From the NCBI RefSeq assembly GCF_002979415.1, contig NZ_PCOT01000038.1:1-32274 (forward strand): a DNA stretch of 32,274 nucleotides. Direction: 5' to 3'. Shown piece by piece: positions 7,825 through 15,927 of the stretch. A model generated the notes under the pieces. That model was given only the letters and a program-made list of their open reading frames with translations, had not been told where the DNA came from and made no database searches. Every line of letters begins with the position of its first letter. The first letter of the stretch is position 1. The position numbers were made by a program, and so were the translations under genes. This DNA is from Microbacterium sp. MYb72 (GTDB lineage Bacteria; Actinomycetota; Actinomycetes; Actinomycetales; Microbacteriaceae).

Positions 7825-8781
7825 ATGAACGGTGCACCCACGGCTTCCGCCGAATCGGTGTCGACTCTCGTCGCGCGCAACATCAGCGAGTTCCGCGCCG
7901 CGGTGTCGGAGTCCTTCGTCCCCCTGCAGGTCTCCAGCAGCGGAGCAGACCACTTCCGCGGCATGATCCGCGCGGCCTCCGTCGACGAGGTGCACGTGAC
8001 GGACCTGCGCGCGACGTCGCACGTCGTCGAGCGCACCCCCGAGCTCATCGCCCGCGGAGATCGCTCCTACTTCAAGCTGAGCCTGATGCTCGCCGGCACC
8101 GGCCTGCTCATCCAGGACGACCGGGAGGCCGTGCTGCGCCCCGGCGACCTCGCCGTGTACGACACCGACCGCCCGTACTCCCTCGTGTTCGACGAGGACT
8201 TCCGCACCATGGTCGTGATGTTCCCGAAGCATCTGATCAGCCTGCCGCCGGAGATGATCGGACAGCTGACGGCCGTGCGCATCTCCGGGCAGGAGGGGCT
8301 CGGCGGCATGGTCGTGCCCTACCTGACCCAGCTCGCCGGCAATCTCGACCAGCTCGCGGGGACCACCGGCGCCCGCCTCGCGCACAGCGCTCTCGACCTC
8401 GTGTCCACCGTCTTCACCCGCGAGCTCGGTCTCGACGAGGTCTCCGCCGATCCGCACCGCGCGCTCGTGCAGCGCATCCGCTCCTACATCGACCGCAACC
8501 TCGCCTCGACCGACCTCGGGCCCGCCTCGATCGCATCGGCGCACTACATCTCGACCAGGCACCTGCACGGGCTCTTCCAGGAGCAGGGCGTCACGGTGTC
8601 GACCTGGATCCGCACGCGACGCCTCGAGCAGTGCCGCAGGGATCTGCTCGACCCCATGCTCGCCGACCGTCCGGTCGCGGCGATCGCCGCGCGCTGGGGG
8701 TTCGTCGACGCCGCGCACTTCAGCCGTGCGTTCAAGACGGCCTTCGGCATCTCGCCCAGCGAGTACCGCGCCGCGCACTGA
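7825..8781 (+). CDS. AraC-family regulator, FeaR/NphR-like
   Basis: A 318-residue regulator with an N-terminal AraC_binding_2-type sensor (about residues 1-190) and a C-terminal double HTH (about 225-318). The sensor has the cupin-like block SYFKLSLMLAGTGLLIQDDREAVLRPGDLAVYDTDRPY. The second HTH ends in the classic VAAIAARWGFVDAAHFSRAFKTAFGISPSEYR. This domain pair is that of FeaR, the activator of the tyramine oxidase gene tynA in E. coli, and of NphR/NitR regulators. It precedes moaF-1 and the ABC operon on the same strand, so it likely activates that operon and perhaps the amine oxidase gene. Ligand is inferred (a monoamine or derived aldehyde), not shown. ATG follows a CGAGGTGAT ribosome site. 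Confidence 0.88.
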   Translation: MNGAPTASAESVSTLVARNISEFRAAVSESFVPLQVSSSGADHFRGMIRAASVDEVHVTDLRATSHVVERTPELIARGDRSYFKLSLMLAGTGLLIQDDREAVLRPGDLAVYDTDRPYSLVFDEDFRTMVVMFPKHLISLPPEMIGQLTAVRISGQEGLGGMVVPYLTQLAGNLDQLAGTTGARLAHSALDLVSTVFTRELGLDEVSADPHRALVQRIRSYIDRNLASTDLGPASIASAHYISTRHLHGLFQEQGVTVSTWIRTRRLEQCRRDLLDPMLADRPVAAIAARWGFVDAAHFSRAFKTAFGISPSEYRAAH

Positions 8782-8942
8782 CGGCTCGCCGACGGCCGCA
8801 GTGCGGCGACCGGCATCCTCTCGCCGCCCAGCGCGCGCCCGTCGCCGTCGTCGTGGCGCGCCGCTGCTCGCCTCGTCGAACGGGTGAGAGCCGTCGCCCC
8901 GCATCCTGCACTTGCCCCGGAGGGCACGCCGGTTGACTCTCG

Positions 8943-9041
8943 GCGCGCGATGGTCGCGCGCGCCTTGAGCGGATGAGGCGCCCGGATCGAGCATGAGGCA
9001 AGCGCACCGCGAAGCTGCGGTGCCCGGAGCGAGGATGCTCC
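8943..9041 (+). promoter_or_regulatory. three hairpins in the leader of moaF-1
   Basis: The 284-bp gap 8782-9065 holds no gene. Near its end are three exact hairpins: 8-bp arms at 8943-8950/8954-8961, 7-bp arms at 9004-9010/9017-9023, and 5-bp arms at 9026-9030/9037-9041. The last ends 24 bases before the moaF-1 ATG. The first may be the AraC terminator or an attenuator. A TTGACT hexamer (8933-8938) lies just before it but has no matching -10. I do not recognise a known riboswitch. Confidence 0.4.
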
Positions 9042-9065
9042 GCCGTGTGCGACGTCAGGACCTCC

Positions 9066-9854
9066 ATGACCGACATCTCCACCGACCCGGCGCTCGACGA
9101 GTGGCGCACCTACGACGAGTTCGCTGCGGGCATCGACACCTTCCGCCTGCCGAACGTGTCCCTCGCGGGAACCGCGGTGGCGCTCACCCTCGACGACGGC
9201 TCGGCCTTCTCGCTCGTGTTCGATTCCGTGGCCGTGACGTGGACCGGGTTCGACGCCGCGGGGACCGACCCGTACGACGCGGTCGCGGTGCGCGACGACG
9301 TCGTGTTCGTCAACATCCCGCTGGAGAGCCGCGAGCGCGAGGCGATCACCGTCGTCTACTCGACCTCGACCCGCAGGGCGACGGTCGTCCGCTCCCGCAT
9401 CGCCGCCGAGGCTCTCCCGGGCGAGCCGCAGGTCGGCCAGGAGTTCTGGGCCGCGACCGTCGACGGCGGCGAGCCGACGGGCGAGACTCCCGGTCCGAGC
9501 CGCGACCTCATCGGCAAGCGCAACGTCTACCGGTACAGCCCGCACCACCTGTACGAGCACGTCTACGTCTCCAGCCAGCGCTACGCCTGGCAGTGCCTGG
9601 AGGGCGTGCAGCGCGGCCACGGAGACATGGACCTCTCGACCGTCTGGAAGTTCGCCGACGGACTGTACCTGTTCTGCTTCCGCGAGTTCCGCATCGCCGT
9701 CGCCAGCGTCTGGCTGCACGATCTCGGATACCAGCTCATGACCACCGGCATCTTCCTCGGCCTCAACGGAGACGGGGATGCCGAGCACTCCCGCGGCGGC
9801 GGCCACATCTATCCCCTCGGCTCCGTCGCCTATCCCGACGCCCAGCCCGTCTGA
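9066..9854 (+). CDS. moaF: MoaF-family protein, first paralogue
   Basis: A 262-residue cytoplasmic protein of the MoaF family, with an N-terminal lipocalin-like half and a MoaF_C half. The conserved C-terminal block includes LIGKRNVYRYS, YEHVY (163-167), WQCL (175-178), then TVWKF..GLYLFCFREF. In Klebsiella the moa genes are the monoamine regulon, and MoaF is needed for monoamine induction of tyramine oxidase and arylsulfatase; the label 'molybdenum cofactor biosynthesis protein F' is a naming accident. Its biochemistry is not known to me. The ATG at 9066 has AGGA five bases upstream. It is the first gene of a run through the SnoaL and ABC genes, and a second paralogue lies at 20809-21648. 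Confidence 0.85.
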   Translation: MTDISTDPALDEWRTYDEFAAGIDTFRLPNVSLAGTAVALTLDDGSAFSLVFDSVAVTWTGFDAAGTDPYDAVAVRDDVVFVNIPLESREREAITVVYSTSTRRATVVRSRIAAEALPGEPQVGQEFWAATVDGGEPTGETPGPSRDLIGKRNVYRYSPHHLYEHVYVSSQRYAWQCLEGVQRGHGDMDLSTVWKFADGLYLFCFREFRIAVASVWLHDLGYQLMTTGIFLGLNGDGDAEHSRGGGHIYPLGSVAYPDAQPV

Positions 9855-9869
9855 TCGAGGAGCGCGCAC

Positions 9870-10259
9870 ATGAGCAACGCAGACATCATCCGCGAGCACT
9901 ACGCCGCGAGCGACCGAGGCGACCTCGACGGGATGCTCGCCCCCCTCGCCGACGACGTGCAGTGGACCGAGGCGGCGGGGTTCCCCTACGCGGGCACCTA
10001 CATCGGCCCCGACGCGGTCGCCGCCGGCGTCTTCCAGCGGATCCAGGAGGAGTGGGACGACTACACGGTCGCGATCGACGAGGTCGTCGACGGCGGCGAC
10101 GTGGTCGTCGGCATCGGCACCTACTCCGGCACCTTCACGCTGACCGGGCGCTTCTTCGCCGCCAGGGTCGCCCACGTGTGGCGGCTGACCGACGGCAGGG
10201 TCACCGCCTTCGAGCAGTTCACCGACACCGAACTGGTCAATCGCGCCCTGCGCGGCTGA
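9870..10259 (+). CDS. SnoaL-like (NTF2-fold) protein
   Basis: A 129-residue single-domain protein of the SnoaL/ketosteroid-isomerase-like NTF2 superfamily. Typical features are the N-terminal helix IIREHYAASDRGDLDGMLAPLADDVQWTE, the G-Y-G--I-G block and the final strand HVWRLTDGRVTAFEQFTDT. Such proteins are small cytoplasmic isomerases, hydrolases or binding proteins; residues here do not settle which. It starts 15 bp after moaF-1 with GAGGAG upstream of its ATG and precedes the ABC lipoprotein gene by 44 bp, so it belongs to that operon. It might act on a transported substrate or a reactive aldehyde product; that is inference. Confidence 0.8.
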   Translation: MSNADIIREHYAASDRGDLDGMLAPLADDVQWTEAAGFPYAGTYIGPDAVAAGVFQRIQEEWDDYTVAIDEVVDGGDVVVGIGTYSGTFTLTGRFFAARVAHVWRLTDGRVTAFEQFTDTELVNRALRG

Positions 10260-10303
10260 CCCGTCGGCACAGCAACACCCGAAATCGAGAGGCAAGGAAG
10301 CAC

Positions 10304-11473
10304 ATGAACAAGCGAGTAGCAGGCACTGCGGCCCTTATCGCCGTGGCAGCCCTCATCCTGTCCGGCTGCGCCGACGACGGCGGATCGGGCGGAGGCGGGG
10401 GCGGTTCGATCGTCGTCGGCTCCGTCAACACGATCAGCGGACCGGCGACCTTCCCCGAGGCCTCGCAGGCGGCGGCCGCCGTCTTCGACGCCTTCAACGA
10501 GGCCGGGGGCCTGAACGGCCAGAAGATCGACTACAAGGCGCTCGACGACAAGGGCGACCCCGCCACGGCCACCGCCTCGGCCCGCGAGCTCGTCGGCAGC
10601 GACGGCGCCGTCGCGCTGGTCGGCTCGGCGAGCCTCATCGAGTGCGAGATCAACGCCAAGTACTACGAGCAGGAGAGCATCCTCTCCATCCCCGGCATCG
10701 GCGTCGACACGGGATGCTTCGACAGCAAGAACATCTCCCCCGCCAACGTCGGCCCGTTCAACGACATGACCCTGACGCTGCAGTACGGCTCCGAGGTCCT
10801 GGGGCTCGACGACATCTGCGTCCTGCTCGAGATCGCCGGTTCCACGCGCCCGACCTACCAGGCCGCGATCGACAAGTGGACCGAGATCACCGGCAAGAAG
10901 CCGAAGTACGTCGACGACACCGTGCCGTACGGAGCATCCGACTACACGCCCTACATCGTCAAGGCGCGCGAGCAGGGCTGCAAGGCCCTCGCGATCAACC
11001 CGGTCGAGCCCGACGCGATCGGCCAGGTCAAGGCCGCGAACGCGCAGGGCTGGGATGACGTGACCTGGCTCTACCTGACGAGCGTCTACAGCGAGAACTT
11101 CGCGAAGGCGGTCGACAACGCCGGCGCCGGCATCTACGTGCCCGCCGAGTTCTACCCGTTCACGGACGACAACGACATCAACAAGGACTGGCGAGCGCTG
11201 ATGGAGAAGAACGACATCCCGCTCACGTCGTTCAGCCAGGGCGGCTACCTCGCGGCGACGTACTTCATCGAGGTGCTGAAGTCGATCAAGGGCGACATCA
11301 CGCGGGAGAGCGTCAGCACGGCGCTGCAGGACATGAAGGCGATCGACAACCCGATGGTGGGCACGCCCTACGCGTTCGGCACGCAGAACACCGCCGGTTG
11401 GCCGATCATCCTGAAGTCCGACACCAACGCCTGGGAGAAGGTCGCCGACGACTGGCTGCGCATCGGCGAATAG
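10304..11473 (+). CDS. branched-chain-type ABC substrate-binding lipoprotein
   Basis: A 389-residue solute-binding protein of the LivJ/LivK (Peripla_BP_6) class. It has a lipoprotein signal peptide with lipobox LSGC and lipidated Cys22, a Gly-rich linker, then the fold starting IVVGSVNTISGPATFPE. Proteins of this class bind branched-chain amino acids, but also amides, urea or aromatic compounds, so the ligand is open. Downstream are the permease and ATPase genes of one transporter. AAGGAAG precedes the ATG. The context (MoaF, FeaR-like regulator) suggests an amine- or aromatic-acid-related ligand. A strong hairpin follows the stop codon. Confidence 0.9.
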   Translation: MNKRVAGTAALIAVAALILSGCADDGGSGGGGGGSIVVGSVNTISGPATFPEASQAAAAVFDAFNEAGGLNGQKIDYKALDDKGDPATATASARELVGSDGAVALVGSASLIECEINAKYYEQESILSIPGIGVDTGCFDSKNISPANVGPFNDMTLTLQYGSEVLGLDDICVLLEIAGSTRPTYQAAIDKWTEITGKKPKYVDDTVPYGASDYTPYIVKAREQGCKALAINPVEPDAIGQVKAANAQGWDDVTWLYLTSVYSENFAKAVDNAGAGIYVPAEFYPFTDDNDINKDWRALMEKNDIPLTSFSQGGYLAATYFIEVLKSIKGDITRESVSTALQDMKAIDNPMVGTPYAFGTQNTAGWPIILKSDTNAWEKVADDWLRIGE

Positions 11474-11480
11474 TCGTACC

Positions 11481-11511
11481 GCCCGCCGCCGCGGCACTCG
11501 CGGCGGCGGGC
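11481..11511 (+). terminator. intercistronic hairpin after the binding-protein gene
   Basis: A perfect 13-bp GC stem (11481-11493 with 11499-11511) closes a GCACT loop, eight bases past the stop codon. There is no T run and the next gene starts 32 bp later, so it probably works as a partial terminator or 3' mRNA stabiliser that keeps binding protein in excess over permease. Inference from position. Confidence 0.7.
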
Positions 11512-11543
11512 GCACCTCCCCCTCAGATCAGAAAGGACGCCTC

Positions 11544-12404
11544 ATGCTGCAAGGCGCCATAGCCGGTCTCGCCGCCGGCGGACTCTACGCCGTCCTCGGC
11601 GTGTGCCTGACGCTGATGAGCCGCCTCGTGCGGGTCGTCAACTTCGCCCAGGCCGCGACCGGGATGTTCGGCGCGTTCACGGCCGTGTGGTTCGTGAGCA
11701 GCCTCGGGCTGCCGATCTGGCTCGGCTCCGTGCTCGGCATCCTCGTCGCGGGGCTCCTCGCCGCGGCGATCGGCTGGATCGCCGCGACCTGGCTCTCCGA
11801 GGCCTCGACGACGACCCGCTCGGCGATGACCGTCGGTCCGCTGCTCCTGTTGATCTCGCTGTCGTTCATCCTGTTCGGCAACAAGCCGCAGCCCTTCACG
11901 CCGATCATCGCGGGACCCGCCTTCTCCTTCGGGGGCGTCGTCGTCAGCCAGGTCACCGTCGCCACCGTGCTGATGGCCATCGTCACCGCCGTGGTCGTGC
12001 GGATCATCCTCCGCCGCACCAGGGTCGGCACGCAGCTGCGGGCTCTGTCCGAGCGGCCGACCACGGCCGAGCTGCTCGGCATCCGCTCGCGTCCGCTGTC
12101 GATCTCGGTGTGGTTCGTGACCGGGGTGATCAGCGCGATCGCGATCATCATCGTCGCTCCGACCCAGTCCAGCGACGCCACCGGGCTGTCGATGCTCATC
12201 GTCCCCGCGGCCGCCGCGGCGCTCCTCGGCGGCTTCCGGCGGCTCGACCTCGCCGTCGTCGGCGGCATCGTGCTCGGCGTGCTCGGCGGTCTCGTCGCGC
12301 AGATCGACGAGGTCGCGCTGGTGCGCAACTTCCTCCCGTTCCTGTTCATCGTGGTCCTGCTCCTGTGGACCCAGCGCAAGGAGGTGTGGGATGCCGCTCG
12401 CTGA
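11544..12404 (+). CDS. branched-chain-type ABC permease (LivH-like)
   Basis: A 286-residue inner-membrane permease of the LivH class. The start MLQGAIAGLAAGGLYAVLGVCLTLMSRLVRVVNFAQA is the family hallmark (the G-I-YAL-A-GL--I---V-NFA-G pattern of the first helices). The cytoplasmic coupling region RTRVGTQLRALSERPTTAELLGI is typical of the EAA-like loop in LivH. GAAAGGA lies six bases before the ATG. It overlaps the next gene by 14 bases. It forms the channel with the permease half of the following fused protein. Confidence 0.92.
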   Translation: MLQGAIAGLAAGGLYAVLGVCLTLMSRLVRVVNFAQAATGMFGAFTAVWFVSSLGLPIWLGSVLGILVAGLLAAAIGWIAATWLSEASTTTRSAMTVGPLLLLISLSFILFGNKPQPFTPIIAGPAFSFGGVVVSQVTVATVLMAIVTAVVVRIILRRTRVGTQLRALSERPTTAELLGIRSRPLSISVWFVTGVISAIAIIIVAPTQSSDATGLSMLIVPAAAAALLGGFRRLDLAVVGGIVLGVLGGLVAQIDEVALVRNFLPFLFIVVLLLWTQRKEVWDAAR

Positions 12405-14181
12405 CCGCTCGCCCCTGTCCGACAACCGCGTGGTCAAGGCCGTCTGGCCGTTCGCGATCGCCGCCGTCGCCGTGGGAGTGGGCGCGATCCTCAGCGCCGC
12501 CCTTCCCGGCTACTTCGTGTTCCTCGCGATCAGCGCCGTCGTCGCCGCCATCGCGATCCTCGGCCTCGGCATCGTCACCGGCTCCGCCGGGATGATCGCC
12601 CTGTGCCAGCTGACCTTCGCCGCCGTGGGCGCGTGGATCGTCTCGCTGCTGAACGTGATGCAGGCCCCCGGAGGCTTCATCGTCTGGCTCGTGCTCGGCG
12701 GCGTCGCCGCAGGGCTCGTCGGCGTCCTCGTGGGGCTTCCCGCTCTGCGCCTGCGCGGCGTCAACCTCGCCGTCGTCACCCTCGGGTTCGCGGCAGCCGC
12801 CGACGTCACGCTCGTGCAGATCCAGTTCCCCGGCTCGGTGGACGGCACGTCGATCGAGCGGCCCGCGCTGTTCTCCAACGACCGGCAGTTCTTCTTCCTG
12901 TCGATCGTGGTTCTCGCAGTCTGCGCGCTCGGGGTGTTCTTCCTGCAGCGCGGACGCTGGGGATCGTCGTGGAAGGCCGTCGCATTCTCCGAGCGCGGAA
13001 CCGCCGCGGCCGGGCAGAGCGTGCAGGTCGCCAAGCTCACCGCCTTCGCCGTCTCCGCCGCCCTCGGCGGCATCGCGGGTGGTCTGCTCGCCGGACAGGT
13101 GCAGCTGCCGTTCGCATCGAGCTTCACACCCCTGCAGTCGCTGGCCCTGTACGTCCTGGCGATCATGTCGGGCGCGCACCTCATCGACATGGCCATCCTC
13201 GGCGGCATCCTCTGGGTGCTCGTGCCCGAGCTGCTCAAGCGCTGGGGCATCGACCAGAACTGGGGCTTCGTCGTCTTCGGCGTGCTCGGGGTGCAGGCGC
13301 TCACCGGCGGGACGAACCTCGGTCAGACCGTGCGCGACGTGTTCTGGCGCCGCGCCGACCGCAGGACCGCGAGCGCGGCGCTGACGGCGCTGCCCCCGGA
13401 TGCTCCCGCCGACGCCGCAGCCATCACGACGACCACCACCGCGACGGTGGACGAGGCCGCGCTCGACGGCGCCCCCGTGCTCACCGTGGAGGGGCTCACC
13501 GTGCAGTTCGGCGCCCTGAAGGCGCTCGACGACGTGTCGTTCCAGGTGCCCGCCGCATCGATCATGGGGCTCATCGGGCCGAACGGCGCGGGCAAGTCGA
13601 CGTTCGTCGATGCGATCAGCGGGTTCCTGCCGAAGCACGGCGGGCGCGTGCTGCTGGGCGACCGCGACCTCGCCGGCCTCTCCCCCACCCGGCGGGCCCG
13701 GCTGGGACTGCGGCGCACGTTCCAGCAGGACCGCGTGCCGCCCGCGCTCACCGTGGGCGCCTACGTGCGGTTCGTCGCGCGGCGGCGGCTCGCGGCATCC
13801 GACATCGACGAGGTCCTCGAGTTCTTCGGGTGCCCGCCCGCCCGTGCCCGCCTGTCGAGCGTCGACGTCGGCACCCGGCGGCTGGTGGAGGTCGCGGCGA
13901 ACGTGATCTCGCGCCCTCGGCTGCTGATCCTCGACGAGCCGGCCGCGGGGCTGTCTCACGAGGAGCACCTGGCTCTCGCCGCCCGCCTGCGGGAGCTGCC
14001 GTCGCGCTACGGCGTGGCGCTGATCATCATCGAGCACGACCTCGACCTCGTGCGCTCGGTGTGCCCGATGCTCACGGTGCTCGACTTCGGCAAGGTGCTG
14101 GCGAGCGGCCCCCAGGCCGAGGTGCTGGCGAACCGCGACGTCGTCAAGGCGTACATGGGAGAGACGGAGCTGCTGTCATGA
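12391..14181 (+). CDS. fused ABC permease-ATPase (LivM-LivG fusion)
   Basis: A 596-residue fusion. Residues 1 to about 330 are a LivM-type permease (GLGIVTGSAGMIALCQLTFAAVGAW near the N-terminus; coupling loop GRWGSSWKAVAFSERGTAAAGQSV). A Thr/Ala-rich linker follows, and from about 365 to the end is a LivG-type ATPase. The ATPase has Walker A GPNGAGKST (396-404), Walker B LLILDEPAAGL with Asp515 and Glu516, and switch His549 in IIIEHDL. The signature motif is unusual: residues 488-497 read LSSVDVGTRR instead of the LSxGQQRR of LivG. Walker residues are intact, so it is probably active. The gene overlaps livH-like by 14 bases and the livF-like gene by 4 (ATGA). Confidence 0.9.
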   Translation: MPLADRSPLSDNRVVKAVWPFAIAAVAVGVGAILSAALPGYFVFLAISAVVAAIAILGLGIVTGSAGMIALCQLTFAAVGAWIVSLLNVMQAPGGFIVWLVLGGVAAGLVGVLVGLPALRLRGVNLAVVTLGFAAAADVTLVQIQFPGSVDGTSIERPALFSNDRQFFFLSIVVLAVCALGVFFLQRGRWGSSWKAVAFSERGTAAAGQSVQVAKLTAFAVSAALGGIAGGLLAGQVQLPFASSFTPLQSLALYVLAIMSGAHLIDMAILGGILWVLVPELLKRWGIDQNWGFVVFGVLGVQALTGGTNLGQTVRDVFWRRADRRTASAALTALPPDAPADAAAITTTTTATVDEAALDGAPVLTVEGLTVQFGALKALDDVSFQVPAASIMGLIGPNGAGKSTFVDAISGFLPKHGGRVLLGDRDLAGLSPTRRARLGLRRTFQQDRVPPALTVGAYVRFVARRRLAASDIDEVLEFFGCPPARARLSSVDVGTRRLVEVAANVISRPRLLILDEPAAGLSHEEHLALAARLRELPSRYGVALIIIEHDLDLVRSVCPMLTVLDFGKVLASGPQAEVLANRDVVKAYMGETELLS

Positions 14182-14870
14182 GCGAACTCGTCCTGGACGG
14201 TGTGACCGTCAGCCGCGGCGCCGGGCCGGTGATCTCCGACGTGTCGCTCACCGTGCGCGGCGGAGAGGTGCTGGCGCTCGTGGGGCCGAACGGCGCGGGC
14301 AAGACGAGCCTGATCGAGTCGGTGTCAGGCGTGACCCCGCACTCCGCCGGGTCGCTGACGCTCGACGGCGACCCGATCGACAAGCTGTCGCGGGTCGCCA
14401 GGGCGCGGCGCGGGATCGTGCACATCGAGCAGGGACGCGCCGTGTTCCCCTCACTCACCGTGCGGGAGAACATCTCGCTCACCGCGAGGACCCCGGCGGA
14501 GCTGGATGCCGCGCTCGAGCAGTTCCCCGAGCTGGAGAAGCGCATCGACTCCCCCACGGCCCTGCTGTCCGGCGGCGAGCAGCAGATGGTCGTGCTCGCG
14601 CGCGCGTTCGCCGCGAAACCGCGCATCCTGCTCATCGACGAGATGTCGCTGGGGCTCGCGCCCGTCGTGTTCATGCGGCTCATGCCGATCGTGAAGTCGA
14701 TCGCCGAGTCCGGGGTCGGCGTGCTGCTCGTGGAGCAGTTCACGCAGCTCGCACTCGGGCTGGCTCGTGAGGCCGTGGTCGTCGCGGGCGGTCAGGTCTC
14801 GTTCCAGGGGACGTCTGAGCAGCTCAAGGGCGACCCCGAACTGCTGCATCGCGCCTACCTCGGCGGCTGA
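14178..14870 (+). CDS. branched-chain-type ABC ATPase (LivF-like)
   Basis: A 230-residue cytoplasmic ATPase of the LivF class, the second nucleotide-binding subunit of the transporter. Walker A is GPNGAGKTS (36-44), the signature is LLSGGEQQMVVLARA, and Walker B reads ILLIDEMSLGLAP, with Met where most LivF have Pro. HIEQGRAVFPSLTVREN is the Q-loop region. Its ATG overlaps the TGA of the fusion gene (ATGA), so translation is coupled. It ends seven bases before the converging small membrane protein gene. Confidence 0.92.
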   Translation: MSELVLDGVTVSRGAGPVISDVSLTVRGGEVLALVGPNGAGKTSLIESVSGVTPHSAGSLTLDGDPIDKLSRVARARRGIVHIEQGRAVFPSLTVRENISLTARTPAELDAALEQFPELEKRIDSPTALLSGGEQQMVVLARAFAAKPRILLIDEMSLGLAPVVFMRLMPIVKSIAESGVGVLLVEQFTQLALGLAREAVVVAGGQVSFQGTSEQLKGDPELLHRAYLGG

Positions 14871-14877
14871 CCGGGCG

Positions 14878-15105
14878 TCATTCGGGGGCGTCCTGAGGGG
14901 CGCTCCCGAAGACGCCTCCGGCGAGGAGGGCGACCCCGCCGGCCAGGATCAGCAGAGCGGCGCCGTGCGTGATCCACCCCAGCACGGTGTCCATGGCGAC
15001 GAGCGCGTGGATCGCCTCGAGGTTGCGCACCGCGAACCATGCGAGCGCGAGCCCGACGAGCAGCGCTCCCCCGACGATCAGCATCCCCCTGCGCGTTCTC
15101 CGCAT
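14878..15105 (-). CDS. small two-helix membrane protein
   Basis: A 75-residue protein with a basic N-terminus (MRRTRRG), two hydrophobic helices (GMLIVGGALLVGLALAWFAV and ILAGGVALLAGGVF) and an acidic tail. ATG 15105 has GAGGGGG upstream. Family not recognised. It converges with the livF-like gene and diverges from the HAD gene with 97 bp between. Coding call rests on the ribosome site, the helix pattern and the lack of other explanation for the strand. Confidence 0.65.
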   Translation of the reverse strand: MRRTRRGMLIVGGALLVGLALAWFAVRNLEAIHALVAMDTVLGWITHGAALLILAGGVALLAGGVFGSAPQDAPE

Positions 15106-15110
15106 CCTGC

Positions 15111-15136
15111 CCCCTCGGTCTTTCCCCTCGGTCTTT
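15111..15136. repeat. 13-bp tandem duplication in the small-protein leader
   Basis: CCCCTCGGTCTTT occurs twice without a gap (15111-15123 and 15124-15136). On the minus strand each copy carries a GAGGGG ribosome-site-like core; the proximal one precedes ATG 15105. Confidence 0.8.
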
Positions 15137-15190
15137 CCCGTCGACGCTACCCGACCCGTCCGCGACCAGGAAGGACGGATGCGGCGGCGC

Positions 15191-15203
15191 TAGCCTGGGA
15201 GCA
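15191..15203 (+). promoter_or_regulatory. -10 element of a probable leaderless HAD transcript
   Basis: TAGCCT (15191-15196) fits the actinobacterial TANNNT -10 hexamer and lies six bases before the ATG at 15203, so transcription would start at or next to the start codon. No -35 is clear. Confidence 0.45.
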
Positions 15204-15853
15204 TGACCGAGATCGTCCACGTCCGCGCCGTCCTCCTCGACATGGACGGGACCCTCGTCGACTCGACCGCGGTGGTCGAGCGGCTCTGGCTCGCCTGGGC
15301 TGCGCCCCACGGCATCGACCCCGCCACGGTGCTCAGCGTCGTGCACGGCCGTCAGGGGCACCAGAGCATGGCGATCATGCTCCCCGAGCGCGACCACGAG
15401 ATCAACCTCCAGGAGAACCGGGAGATGCTCGCCAACGAGGCGAGCGACGTCGACGGCGTCGTGGCGATCGAGGGAGCCGACGTGCTCCTCGCCGACCTCC
15501 TCCCGTTCCCGCACGCGATCGTGACGTCGGCCGACGTGCGACTGATGAACGCCCGCATGGGCGAGGCGGGGCTCACCGTGCCCGCGCTCACCGTCACGGC
15601 GGAGAACGTGTCGAGGTCGAAGCCCGACCCCGAAGGCTTCCTGCTCGGCGCGGAACTCCTCGGCATCGATCCAGCCGACTGCGTCGTCTTCGAGGACTCG
15701 GGGGCAGGTATCCAGGCCGCCCACGCCGCGGGCATGCGCGTGATCGGCGTCGGCGCCCACGCGACCTCCCACTCCCCCGAATATCACGTCGCCGACCTCA
15801 CCCAGGTGGCCGTGGTCGCCGTCGACGGCGGGTTCGAGCTGCACGTCGGCTGA
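15203..15853 (+). CDS. HAD-superfamily sugar-phosphatase-like hydrolase
   Basis: A 216-residue HAD subfamily IA hydrolase. Motif I is LLDMDGTLVDS (nucleophile Asp13, acid Asp15), motif II is IVTSAD, motif III is the Lys in SRSKPDPEGF, and motif IV is VVFEDSGAGIQAA. The cap between residues 20 and 95 is helical, as in the beta-phosphoglucomutase/2-deoxyglucose-6-phosphatase group, so it probably dephosphorylates a small sugar phosphate in the cytoplasm. Substrate not predictable. It appears to be a single-gene unit with a -10 element directly before its ATG. Confidence 0.88.
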   Translation: MTEIVHVRAVLLDMDGTLVDSTAVVERLWLAWAAPHGIDPATVLSVVHGRQGHQSMAIMLPERDHEINLQENREMLANEASDVDGVVAIEGADVLLADLLPFPHAIVTSADVRLMNARMGEAGLTVPALTVTAENVSRSKPDPEGFLLGAELLGIDPADCVVFEDSGAGIQAAHAAGMRVIGVGAHATSHSPEYHVADLTQVAVVAVDGGFELHVG

Positions 15854-15901
15854 GGTCAGGCGTCGCGCGAGGTCTGCGTCGGGACGCCGGCGTGTCGGGC
15901 C

Positions 15902-15918
15902 CGGGAGTTCGGCTCCCG
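15902..15918 (+). terminator. hairpin after the HAD gene
   Basis: CGGGAG (15902-15907), loop TTCGG, CTCCCG (15913-15918) lies 48 bp past the HAD stop, in the gap facing the converging HNH gene. Six-bp stem with UUCG-like loop and no T tract. Confidence 0.5.
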
Positions 15919-15927
15919 CCCTGCACC

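Noticed and set aside
8943..9041. Known riboswitch upstream of moaF-1
   Set aside because: Only simple hairpins are visible; no conserved aptamer core that I recognise is present.
9066..9854. MoaF read as a molybdenum cofactor biosynthesis protein, with a molybdoenzyme theme
   Set aside because: There are no moaA, moaC, moeA, modABC or molybdoenzyme genes in the window; the moa name here comes from monoamine regulation.
12346..14037. A 563-codon minus-strand frame opposite the LivM-LivG fusion
   Set aside because: Shadow frame; the plus strand carries intact Walker motifs and permease helices.
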